The position numbers were made by a program, and so were the translations under genes. 5,305 nt of DNA from the NCBI GenBank assembly GCA_031266255.1, contig JAISBK010000065.1:1-5305 (forward strand), read 5' to 3'. The stretch comes from Treponema sp. (GTDB taxonomy: Bacteria; Spirochaetota; Spirochaetia; Treponematales; Breznakiellaceae). Shown here in pieces: positions 1 through 5,225 of this stretch (positions are counted from its first letter, which is position 1; each line of letters opens with the position of its first letter). A model generated the notes under the pieces. It had not been told where the DNA came from. It did not search any database and saw only the letters and a program-made list of their open reading frames with translations.

Positions 1-921
1 TTCACATTCTCCTATCCTATGGAAATAACCAAAAATGCAGACGGTATACTCCTGGGGTTCAGCAAGGAAGTGGATGCCCCAGAAGTGATCGGGAAACCGA
101 TAGGTCAAGGGCTACGGGAGGCCTTGGCCCGTCGGAAGATCAAAGCGCCCGGCCAGATTGTACTCTTAAACGATACCGTAGCGACCTTGCTTTCAGGTCT
201 CGCTTCTATTCCTCTCCAGGGATGCCACGGGCCAGTGGTGGGGTTAATTTTAGGAACCGGTATTAATACGGCATATCCGGAAACGAGCATCCCTAAGATA
301 GGCTTTGCATCGGTCTGTGCTCCCCAAATCGTCGTATGCGAAACCGGAACCTTTGCCCACCGGTATATGGGGGTTCTTGACCGGGAATACGACGCTACCA
401 CTAAGAATCCCGGAGTCTATACCCTGGAAAAAGCCACTGCAGGGGCGTATCTGGGTCCCCTTACCTTCCATATTCTGAAACAGGCCATACGGGATGGCCT
501 GCTGCGGTTCAGAAAATCCGCGGAGTTTCTTGCATGGCCTACCGTGCAGACCAAGGACTTAAACGCCTTTATGCAGGCTCCTTTAGTAGGGAAAGGTCCC
601 ATCGGGGAGCTTTTCGGTGCAGATGAAGGGGCTGGTATCGCTACCTTGGTATACCTCACTTCAATGATAACCGAACGGGCAGCCTGTTTTTCTGCAGCTA
701 TGGTAGCCGCCGTGGTAGAACGGGTTGGAGGATATGATCCCTTTGCGCCGGTTCGTATAGCGGTGGAAGGTACCACGTATCTGGTTTACCAGGGGATGCG
801 GACTGCCCTTGAATCCTACCTGCATACGATGTTGGTATCCGGGAAAAAGCGTTTCTATGTGATATCCCCGGTAGAGCAAGCGTCCCTTTTCGGCGCTGCA
901 GTAGCTGCCTTATCGCAATAA
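1..921 (+). CDS. Hexokinase, eukaryotic-type family, 5'-truncated by the window edge
   Basis: ATP-dependent sugar kinase that would phosphorylate glucose or other hexoses in the cytoplasm at the entry to glycolysis. The frame is open from base 1 (FTFSYP before the first Met at 19), matching the GFTFSFP segment of hexokinases, so the Met at 19 is internal. About 306 residues are present; the family usually has about 440-480, so the N-terminal part is missing. Visible family motifs, numbered from that Met: LLNDTV with the catalytic-base Asp at 52, a glycine-rich GLILGTGINTAYPE that holds the sugar-contacting Asn, CETGTF at the place of the usual EWG(A/S)F, an LDREYD...NPG...LEK..AG.YLG block, then VRIAVEGTTY and a C-terminal SPVEQASLFGAAVAAL nucleotide-site segment. 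The Trp-to-Thr change in CETG is a departure from yeast and animal enzymes. Such hexokinases occur in Treponema, which supports the assignment. It converges on the SulP gene. Family assignment is secure; sugar preference is not visible. Confidence 0.93.
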   Translation, partial: FTFSYPMEITKNADGILLGFSKEVDAPEVIGKPIGQGLREALARRKIKAPGQIVLLNDTVATLLSGLASIPLQGCHGPVVGLILGTGINTAYPETSIPKIGFASVCAPQIVVCETGTFAHRYMGVLDREYDATTKNPGVYTLEKATAGAYLGPLTFHILKQAIRDGLLRFRKSAEFLAWPTVQTKDLNAFMQAPLVGKGPIGELFGADEGAGIATLVYLTSMITERAACFSAAMVAAVVERVGGYDPFAPVRIAVEGTTYLVYQGMRTALESYLHTMLVSGKKRFYVISPVEQASLFGAAVAALSQ

Positions 922-980
922 GAGGAACCACGAGAAAGCAGAAGAGCCAGCGTGCCTAAGAGAACGTCTGAGGATAACTG

Positions 981-1008
981 AGGGGTTTGCAGACCTACGC
1001 AAATCCCT
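981..1008. other. Stem-loop in the convergent hexokinase/SulP gap
   Basis: The arms AGGGGTTTGC (981-990) and GCAAATCCCT (999-1008) pair over 10 positions with one G-T wobble around an 8-nt loop. The arms are not followed by a T-run on either strand, so this is not a standard intrinsic terminator. It may be a processing or 3'-end stabilising structure of the hexokinase transcript. The pairing is seen directly; the role is inferred. Confidence 0.45.
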
Positions 1009-1035
1009 AGCGGTAATCCATTGGGAAGGAGTCAA

Positions 1036-1056
1036 CCTGAGTTTCTCAGGCTTTAT
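1036..1056 (+). terminator. Candidate weak terminator after hexokinase
   Basis: CCTGAG-TTT-CTCAGG (1036-1050) is a perfect 6-bp stem with a 3-nt loop, followed on the plus strand by CTTTATT. It lies about 115 bp beyond the hexokinase stop and overlaps the stop codon of the opposing SulP gene. On the minus strand the stem is followed by TTGACTCC, so it does not look like a SulP terminator. The T tract is short, so efficiency is doubtful. Confidence 0.35.
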
Positions 1057-2761
1057 TCTGGGTATTATCCGCCATATCTCTATTTTTTCCAGCTCTTTCC
1101 AGAGCGTCTTCAAGATCAGACACCATACAATCCTCTCCCAAGTCGCTGATAAAACCGGCTTTTTCGAGGATTTTTTTAGGCTGCTCACGGATTTCACAAA
1201 GAATAAGGTTGATCTTTCGGCGGCGGCATTGAATCAGAAATGATTCCAATGCGGCAATACCGGTAGAATCAATAACCGGCACTGCCTGCATCCGCAAAAT
1301 CAGGAACTGCGGCGTTTTTGCCACTTTTCTCAAAATGTTCTGCAGCATATCCGCAACACCAAAAAAGAAGGGACCGGTAATTTCATAGATCTCAATGTCT
1401 TTATGCGATAGGGCGATAATTGAATCCACGGTCTTTTTTTCGATGTTCCCAAAGGCAAGTTCGGCTATGAGATCATCGTTATCCAGTTTAACATCGGTTA
1501 CTTCAACCATCCTGCGGAAGAACAGGAACACCGCAAGGATCACCCCCACCTCTACGGCAAAGGTGAGATCAAAGGCTATCGTCAACAGAAACGTCGTGAT
1601 GAGTACGATGGCATCGCTTTTGGGGGAACGCCGGATCAGTCTGCAGAACCGATCCAGATTGCTCATATCCCAGGATACCACCATAAGCACTGCTGAAAGG
1701 CTGGTTAGCGGAATTGCCGATGCTGCAGGGGCAAGGAACAGGATAAACAGCACCAGCGTAAGCACATGGACGATACCAGCCACAGGACTTACTGCTCCAG
1801 ACTTGATGTTGGTCGCGGTTCGGGCAATGGCGCCGGTAGCAGGAATGCCCCCAAATAAAGCGGCGGTGATATTCCCTATGCCCTGGGCAGCCAACTCCGT
1901 ATTCGCGTTGTGCCGATCCCCGGTCATGCTATCTGCTACTACCGCAGAAAGGAGGGATTCAATAGCAGCTAAAAGGGCAATGGTAAAAGAATCAGGAAGT
2001 ACTGCCCGCACCAAGCTCCAACTCAGCTCAGGGGCTATGGGCATGGGCAGGGAAGCGGGAATCCCCCCGAAACGGGTTCCCACGGTTTCTACGGGCAACC
2101 TCAAGGAAGTGCAGACCAAGGTCGCTAGGGTAACCCCCACGGCAGCTCCGGGAATCCGGGGGAAAAACCGCCGTACCAGGAGAATGAACAACATGGTTCC
2201 CCCGCCTATTCCTAGGGTGAGGGGGTCAAGGGTGGAAAAAAAACGCCCGTACTCCATCCATTTTTCAAAAAAAGCCGGCGAACTGGTTTCGATTTGCAAT
2301 CCCAAGAAATCCTTCACCTGCTGGGAAAAGATCAGTACCCCAATACCGGTGGTAAAACCCGTGGTTACTGGATAGGGAATAAACTTGATGAACCGCCCAA
2401 GGCCGCTTACCCCCATGAGCACCAGCATAATACCCGCCAGCAACGTTGCGGTAATAAGCCCGGCCATCCCATGTTCATGGATTATGCCAAAAATAATGAC
2501 GACAAATGCCCCCGTAGGTCCGCCGATTTGAAACTTACTGCCCCCTAAAAGGCTGATACAAAACCCCGCGGTAATGGCGGTATACAAGCCTTGGGCAGGA
2601 GTTCCCCCTGCAGCAATGCTAAAAGCCATGGAAAGCGGCAAGGCCACAATCCCCACGATCACCCCTGCAAGGCAATCTTTACCAAAAGCAGTCCACGAAT
2701 AAGCCTTTCCCTTGGTACCAGGAAAGATCTCCACAATCCGGGGTATAAATTCATTTTTCAT
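1046..2761 (-). CDS. SulP-family anion transporter with C-terminal STAS domain
   Basis: Inner-membrane transporter of the SulP (SLC26) family, moving sulfate, bicarbonate, dicarboxylates or a similar anion by proton or sodium symport or by exchange. Numbering below is from an upstream ATG at 2782 (578 codons). The N-terminal hallmark is DCLAGVIVGIVALPLSMAFS (36-55) then GGTPAQGLYTA; next are GSKFQIGGPTGAFVV (81-95) in the anion-binding TM3 region, AAIESLLSAVVADSMTGDRH (272-291) and GGIPATGAIARTATN (311-325). About a dozen hydrophobic segments end near 423. A STAS domain follows (about 460-560), with VIDSTG at 503-508 carrying the conserved Ser. I prefer the ATG at 2761 (571 aa), because the one at 2782 lies inside a 13-bp sequence repeated in another intergenic gap; neither has a clear ribosome site. 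It is downstream of the ACT gene, after 111 bp. Family is certain; substrate is not visible. Confidence 0.92.
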   Translation of the reverse strand: MKNEFIPRIVEIFPGTKGKAYSWTAFGKDCLAGVIVGIVALPLSMAFSIAAGGTPAQGLYTAITAGFCISLLGGSKFQIGGPTGAFVVIIFGIIHEHGMAGLITATLLAGIMLVLMGVSGLGRFIKFIPYPVTTGFTTGIGVLIFSQQVKDFLGLQIETSSPAFFEKWMEYGRFFSTLDPLTLGIGGGTMLFILLVRRFFPRIPGAAVGVTLATLVCTSLRLPVETVGTRFGGIPASLPMPIAPELSWSLVRAVLPDSFTIALLAAIESLLSAVVADSMTGDRHNANTELAAQGIGNITAALFGGIPATGAIARTATNIKSGAVSPVAGIVHVLTLVLFILFLAPAASAIPLTSLSAVLMVVSWDMSNLDRFCRLIRRSPKSDAIVLITTFLLTIAFDLTFAVEVGVILAVFLFFRRMVEVTDVKLDNDDLIAELAFGNIEKKTVDSIIALSHKDIEIYEITGPFFFGVADMLQNILRKVAKTPQFLILRMQAVPVIDSTGIAALESFLIQCRRRKINLILCEIREQPKKILEKAGFISDLGEDCMVSDLEDALERAGKNRDMADNTQNKA

Positions 2762-2778
2762 TTTTTTTCTTGTCCGTC

Positions 2779-2791
2779 TCATACTGTGTAA
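2779..2791 (-). promoter_or_regulatory. Repeated 13-bp motif, copy upstream of SulP
   Basis: On the coding strand this reads TTACACAGTATGA and is identical to 3196-3208, before the ACT gene. The match continues as (G)ACGG after the motif, with one inserted base. It sits 18-30 bp before the preferred SulP start. No convincing -35/-10 pair is associated with it, so an operator or RNA-level control site is as likely as a promoter. Confidence 0.4.
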
Positions 2792-2893
2792 TAAGTAATA
2801 AGGGCGTTCCCTCTACCTATCCAGGGACGGTATGACACTGTTTTATCTATATCGGTCTTTTTCTCATATCTTGTGATACGGACAAGCCCAAAA

Positions 2894-3163
2894 TCAGAGG
2901 CGGTGCATGGATTTGAAGACGGCTTCGTGCATGAGGTTGATAGAGACCTTGAGGGAAGAGCCGAGGCAGGCCAGGTCTTCTTTGACCTTTGCCAGGCTGG
3001 TATTACCTTGGGATAAGTCTACCATCATCATCATGACAAAATTACCAGATAATACGGTTTGGCTTATATCTTCTATGTTGATATTCCGTTCTGCTAAAAA
3101 AGCGCTGACCCGGGCGATGAGACCAACCTTATCGGTTCCCACCACGGTGATAATTGCGTTCAT
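2894..3163 (-). CDS. ACT-domain protein, UPF0237 family
   Basis: A protein of 89 residues that is essentially one ACT domain, the small fold that binds amino acids or other small ligands and dimerises. The start MNAIITVVGTDKVGLIARVS and the following INIEDISQTVLSGNFVMMMM are close to the conserved pattern of the UPF0237 family (for example the streptococcal protein beginning MKAIITVVGKDKSGI with NIDDISQTVL). The GxDKxGLIA loop is where ACT domains usually contact ligand. There is no catalytic domain, so a sensor or regulatory subunit is likely. UPF0237 genes often sit next to UPF0210; that partner is not in the window, and the neighbours are two membrane proteins. The start is supported by AAGGAAG 5 nt upstream of the ATG. 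Length is normal for the family. The ligand and target are unknown. Confidence 0.9.
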   Translation of the reverse strand: MNAIITVVGTDKVGLIARVSAFLAERNINIEDISQTVLSGNFVMMMMVDLSQGNTSLAKVKEDLACLGSSLKVSINLMHEAVFKSMHRL

Positions 3164-3168
3164 AAAAA

Positions 3169-3175
3169 CTTCCTT
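3169..3175 (-). promoter_or_regulatory. Ribosome binding site of the ACT gene
   Basis: AAGGAAG on the minus strand, followed by TTTTT and then the ATG at 3163. The spacing is standard and fixes the start. Confidence 0.75.
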
Positions 3176-3195
3176 TTTTTCTCATTTCATACCGT

Positions 3196-3208
3196 TCATA
3201 CTGTGTAA
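3196..3208 (-). promoter_or_regulatory. Repeated 13-bp motif, copy upstream of the ACT gene
   Basis: TTACACAGTATGA on the coding strand, identical to 2779-2791, starting 5 bp after the AI-2E family stop codon and ending 32 bp before the ACT start. An ACGGTATGA follows directly on the same strand (3187-3195), and the same nine bases occur on the opposite strand at 2827-2835. The repetition in both gaps of this gene group suggests a common control element, though no known regulator motif is recognised. Confidence 0.4.
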
Positions 3209-3213
3209 AAAAA

Positions 3214-4338
3214 TCAATCTACTTGTATTTTATGCTCGGTGAGGAATAAATCCAAGACCGTGAGGAACAGGATCACCACCATAGGGCCTAAGATGAGGCC
3301 ATTGAAACCAAAGGCGCTCACCCCACCAAGGATAGCGAAAAAGATGATCAAAGGGTGCAGTTGGATCCGATTCTGAAGAAACAGGGGGCGCAGAAAATTG
3401 TCTAGGATAGAGATAAAGATTCCCGAAACTATAAGAAAGATAATGCCTCCCCAGAGATCTCCTCCGATAATACGGACGATGCCCAGGGGAAGCCATACGA
3501 GGCCTCCGCCTATCATGGGTATAAACACACAGATAAAGGTCAGTACCGCAAAAACAAGGGCGCCTTTAACGTGAAAAATGCTAAAAATGATATAGCCCAT
3601 AATTGCTTGGATGAAAGCCACCATGATGTATCCAAAAAACAAGTTCCTGGTTATATCCATGAATTTCATCACCAGAGCGCTCAGATAGGTTTTTCGTATG
3701 GGGATACTGTGGAGCACCAAATGGGAAAGATAGGGAGCATCCATATAAAAGAAAAAAAGGGAAAACATGATTAAGACCAGACTAAAAAAAAAGGAACCTA
3801 CATTCCACGCCAAGCTGCTTGAGATATGAACCATATCTTGGAGACTGGCGCTCAGGAGGTGCAGAATCCGCCCCTGGATATCATCTACCGTGAGGATGAT
3901 TTGTCCTGCACTGATATCTCTTATCAATTCCACAACATGCCCAAATAGGTCAGCTAAGACATCGGGTTTGGTGTAAAAGACCTCCCGAACCAAGCGGATG
4001 AGGTCAATGATCTGCTTGATACATTGAAAGCTCACGAAAATAAGGGGTATGAGAATGATTACCACCGTCCCTACGGCAAAGGCTGCGGAATAGATGTTTT
4101 TAAAGACGATACCCTTGAGACTTTTGGGGTCGAATGGTTTTATAAGCCGATGATGCAGGGGGCTTAAAAGCACATAAAACATAGTTGACCACAAGAGCAC
4201 GGTAAAAAAAGGAGCAAACAACTTACAGACCACAAGGAGCAACAAAATAAGAATAACCCCAAAAACGTAGTTTTGTATTCGATCTGGAGGGGGTATTTCA
4301 GGGGATGAGGTCGGTATATCACTCATGTTAAAAATCAT
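3214..4338 (-). CDS. AI-2E/PerM-family integral membrane protein
   Basis: Predicted polytopic inner-membrane protein of the AI-2E transporter family (Pfam PF01594; relatives YdiK, PerM, TqsA). Members are linked to export of autoinducer-2 or to Na+/H+ antiport, and the substrate cannot be read from sequence. With the chosen start it has 374 residues, normal for the family. Hydrophobic segments lie near 22-60, 82-104, 176-198, 232-256, 258-290, 296-314 and 329-364, with a soluble stretch at about 105-175. Diagnostic motifs near the C-terminus are FIPMIGGGLVWLP (272-284), LDNFLRPL (312-319) and LHPLIIFFAILGGVSAFGF (327-345) followed by LILGP. The frame extends upstream to a TTG at 4470, but that extension is not membrane-like or family-like. 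The ATG at 4338 has AGGAAGG 3 nt upstream; an ATG at 4326 is the alternative. It is the first gene of the minus-strand trio, 50 bp before the ACT gene. Confidence 0.9.
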   Translation of the reverse strand: MIFNMSDIPTSSPEIPPPDRIQNYVFGVILILLLLVVCKLFAPFFTVLLWSTMFYVLLSPLHHRLIKPFDPKSLKGIVFKNIYSAAFAVGTVVIILIPLIFVSFQCIKQIIDLIRLVREVFYTKPDVLADLFGHVVELIRDISAGQIILTVDDIQGRILHLLSASLQDMVHISSSLAWNVGSFFFSLVLIMFSLFFFYMDAPYLSHLVLHSIPIRKTYLSALVMKFMDITRNLFFGYIMVAFIQAIMGYIIFSIFHVKGALVFAVLTFICVFIPMIGGGLVWLPLGIVRIIGGDLWGGIIFLIVSGIFISILDNFLRPLFLQNRIQLHPLIIFFAILGGVSAFGFNGLILGPMVVILFLTVLDLFLTEHKIQVD

Positions 4339-4341
4339 ACA

Positions 4342-4348
4342 CCTTCCT
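4342..4348 (-). promoter_or_regulatory. Ribosome binding site of the AI-2E family gene
   Basis: AGGAAGG on the minus strand, followed by TGT and the ATG at 4338. The gap is short; measured from the first GGA it is more usual. It would be 15 nt from the alternative ATG at 4326. It supports a start near 4338 and not the TTG at 4470. Confidence 0.5.
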
Positions 4349-4534
4349 GCACGTATTAGCAATCGAGAAGCTAAGGAGTTTTCCTCGAGGTTTATAGGGG
4401 ATATATCTCCCAGGAACTCTTTGAAGCGGATCACCTCCCGACATCGTAGCCCGGTCAATTTCCTAATCAACCTACTTACGGCGTTATCCGGCCTATAGTT
4501 TTCTGCCCCGTAAGCCGTCCATTAGGGGCTTCCA

Positions 4535-4560
4535 CGATGAAAGGGGCCTGCCTTTTATCG
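4535..4560. other. 10-bp stem-loop in the intergenic region
   Basis: CGATGAAAGG (4535-4544) pairs with CCTTTTATCG (4551-4560) around GGCCTG, with one G-T wobble. On the plus strand it is followed by TTTAGCTTTTG, which is only moderately T-rich, so a weak plus-strand terminator is possible. Just before it, GCCCC (4505-4509) and GGGGC (4525-4529) form a smaller inverted repeat. No plus-strand gene lies directly upstream. Confidence 0.4.
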
Positions 4561-4606
4561 TTTAGCTTTTGATCGAATTCACGTTAACAAAATAATATTT
4601 TGACCA

Positions 4607-4642
4607 GAGCCTTTTTCAAAACTGAACTTTTGAAAGAGGCTC
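4607..4642. repeat. 36-nt palindromic hairpin element
   Basis: The left arm GAGCCTTTTTCAAAA (4607-4621) and the right arm TTTTGAAAGAGGCTC (4628-4642) pair over all 15 positions with one T-G wobble, around the loop CTGAAC. Neither strand has a T-run after the stem. The compact, near-perfect form resembles dispersed intergenic palindromes, and it abuts the attC-like structure 8 bp downstream, so the two may form one unit. Whether it recurs in the genome cannot be seen from one window. Confidence 0.6.
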
Positions 4643-4650
4643 CATTTCCA

Positions 4651-4747
4651 CGCCAGCTTCCACCCACATTTTGTCGGCCCTGGTCTTTGCTACGCAAAGC
4701 CCTTATTCGGGCCGCCAAAACGTCGTAAACAGCCGGAACGTTAGGCG
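4651..4747 (+). repeat. Integron attC-like (59-base-element-like) imperfect palindrome
   Basis: The sequence folds end to end. CGCC (4651-4654) pairs with GGCG (4744-4747), TTCC (4658-4661) with GGAA (4735-4738), TTTTG (4669-4673) with CAAAA (4716-4720), CGGCCC (4675-4680) with GGGCCG (4709-4714), and CTTTGC (4685-4690) with GCAAAG (4694-4699) around TAC. The 3' end is AACGTTAGGCGACA, in which GTTAGGC (4740-4746) fits the GTTRRRY core cut by integron integrases. Paired outer boxes, an unpaired spacer and a structured centre are the attC plan, and the length fits the range. Against this, the opposite R-box should resemble GCCTAAC but reads GCCAGC, so this half is degenerate. Integron arrays are known in Treponema denticola. 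No integrase is in the window. Alternatives are a MITE-like or REP-like element. Confidence 0.45.
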
Positions 4748-4812
4748 ACATACCGAAAAAATAGTCAAAAAGACCTTTGTGTATAAAATATCATACATTA
4801 ATAAATACCAGC

Positions 4813-4931
4813 AATTCCGAATTTAAACGGTAACTCCTTATAGCATAATGAGTTACGAAAACGATATTTTTTTTGCCATTCTTTGTTAATTCATTATGTA
4901 GAAAAGAATTAGCGGTTTTGAATTCGGAATT
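4813..4931. repeat. A+T-rich patch bounded by an 11-bp inverted repeat
   Basis: AATTCCGAATT (4813-4823) and AATTCGGAATT (4921-4931) are exact reverse complements. Outside them the ten bases AATAAATACC occur in direct orientation at 4799-4808 and 4937-4946. Inside lies the 27-nt hairpin at 4830-4856. The composition is far more A+T-rich than the genes on either side. It may be a small mobile or cassette-derived remnant. The repeats are seen; origin is inferred. Confidence 0.4.
4830..4856. other. 27-nt near-perfect hairpin
   Basis: GTAACTC (4830-4836) pairs with GAGTTAC (4850-4856), then one C/T mismatch, then TTAT (4838-4841) pairs with ATAA (4845-4848) around the loop AGC. On the plus strand it is followed, after GAAAACGATA, by an eight-T run, which is too far for a typical intrinsic terminator. 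It could be a protein-binding palindrome or a structural element of the A+T-rich patch. Confidence 0.45.
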
Positions 4932-4948
4932 ACTGAATAAATACCCAC

Positions 4949-4977
4949 TTGACTTGATTAAGAGCATAATATAACAT
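4949..4977 (+). promoter_or_regulatory. Candidate sigma70-type promoter, plus strand
   Basis: TTGACT (4949-4954) matches the -35 consensus at five of six positions. With 17 bp of spacer, TAACAT (4972-4977) gives four of six for the -10; TATAAC (4970-4975) at 15 bp is an alternative. It points towards the hairpin at 5077 and the two tiny frames at 5130 and 5170, which otherwise have no promoter. The A+T-rich setting makes chance matches likely, so confidence is moderate. Confidence 0.4.
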
Positions 4978-5076
4978 AATGTCAGAATAGGAAAAGGCAT
5001 TATTGTGCAATCGATATTGAAAGTGGGGTGGAAGACACTTGTTCGTCGTCAACCAGCCTATTTACGGTTCGTTGCC

Positions 5077-5100
5077 CTTTAAGTGTATTAAAGTGCTTTT
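5077..5100 (+). terminator. Candidate attenuator-like hairpin in the leader
   Basis: CTTTAA-GTGTA-TTAAAG (5077-5093) is a perfect 6-bp stem, followed after TGC by TTTTT. It lies between the candidate promoter and the first tiny frame, as an attenuator would. The stem is A+T-rich and therefore weak, so this is tentative. Confidence 0.25.
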
Positions 5101-5117
5101 TGTGAAACCTAAAAAGT

Positions 5118-5122
5118 GGAGG
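5118..5122 (+). promoter_or_regulatory. Shine-Dalgarno before the first tiny frame
   Basis: GGAGG, followed by the 7-nt spacer TTTGTTT and then the ATG at 5130. The spacing is near optimal. It is the only reason to consider the very short frame that follows as translated. Confidence 0.5.
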
Positions 5123-5129
5123 TTTGTTT

Positions 5130-5159
5130 ATGACACGTGAAATAAAAATAAGGAGGTGA
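5130..5159 (+). CDS. Possible 9-residue leader peptide
   Basis: The frame encodes MTREIKIRR and stops at TGA. It is too short to classify. In its favour are a GGAGG at ideal distance, an upstream promoter candidate and hairpin, and the fact that its stop codon lies inside the extended Shine-Dalgarno of the next frame, an arrangement typical of translational coupling. It may be a leader peptide or the surviving start of a decayed gene. Similar short frames arise by chance. Confidence 0.25.
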   Translation: MTREIKIRR

Positions 5160-5162
5160 TCC
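5149..5162 (+). promoter_or_regulatory. Extended Shine-Dalgarno, 14 nt complementary to the 16S 3' end
   Basis: TAAGGAGGTGATCC is complementary to the whole usual bacterial 16S rRNA tail GGATCACCTCCTTA. Natural ribosome sites rarely exceed six to eight paired bases. The next ATG is at 5170, 13 nt from GGAGG, a rather long spacing. The flanks do not match the rest of 16S rRNA, so it is not the end of an rRNA gene. Confidence 0.55.
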
Positions 5163-5169
5163 ACAAAGT

Positions 5170-5199
5170 ATGATAGGCATTAAACGAAACCGTAATTGA
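5170..5199 (+). CDS. Possible truncated or leader frame after the extended Shine-Dalgarno
   Basis: ATG at 5170 opens a frame encoding MIGIKRNRN, then TGA. After the stop the same frame continues for only 17 codons to the next stop and shows no recognisable protein. Like the frame before it, it is nine residues long and basic. It ends 4 bp before the A-run of the minus-strand terminator. It could be the 5' stub of a gene lost by deletion or insertion, or a second leader peptide. Support comes only from the ribosome site. Confidence 0.2.
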   Translation: MIGIKRNRN

Positions 5200-5202
5200 T
5201 GT

Positions 5203-5225
5203 AAAAAAAAGCCATTTCAAATGCT
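5203..5225 (-). terminator. Intrinsic terminator of the right-edge minus-strand gene
   Basis: On the minus strand AGCATT-TGA-AATGGCT forms a short stem with one bulged G, immediately followed by TTTTTTTT (5203-5210). It lies about 22 bp beyond the TAA at 5247-5249, which is where a terminator is expected, and it supports that gene as real. Confidence 0.6.

Noticed and set aside
1395..2375. A 326-codon open frame on the plus strand inside the SulP gene
   Set aside because: It is antisense to a clear SulP protein, rich in Arg, Ser and Thr without any family pattern; a shadow of the real gene.
2870..2886. CTTGT/ACAAG inverted repeat after the ACT gene as a terminator
   Set aside because: The stem is only 5 bp and is followed by an A-rich, not T-rich, sequence on the gene's strand.
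4328..4444. A 38-codon minus-strand frame (MSGGDPLQRV...) ending just before an internal ATG of the AI-2E family gene
   Set aside because: The position would suit a leader peptide, but there is no ribosome site before its ATG and no family resemblance.
4791..5000. A 69-codon minus-strand frame beginning MPFPILTLCYIML
   Set aside because: No ribosome site precedes the ATG, it runs through the palindromes of the A+T-rich patch, and it resembles no family I know. A decayed or cassette gene is possible, but I cannot support it.
5062..5076. A GGTTCG stretch suggestive of a tRNA T-loop
   Set aside because: No acceptor stem, anticodon arm or matching T-stem can be formed around it.
5021..5140. Plus-strand open frame across 5021-5140 that might start at TTG 5039
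   Set aside because: There is no ATG or GTG near the ribosome-site-like GTGGGGTGGAAG, the product is about 33 residues with no known pattern, and the better ribosome site at 5118 serves a different frame.
5149..5162. End of a 16S rRNA gene on the minus strand
   Set aside because: Only the last 14 nt match; the sequence before it (ATACTTTGT on the minus strand) does not match the conserved 16S 3' region.
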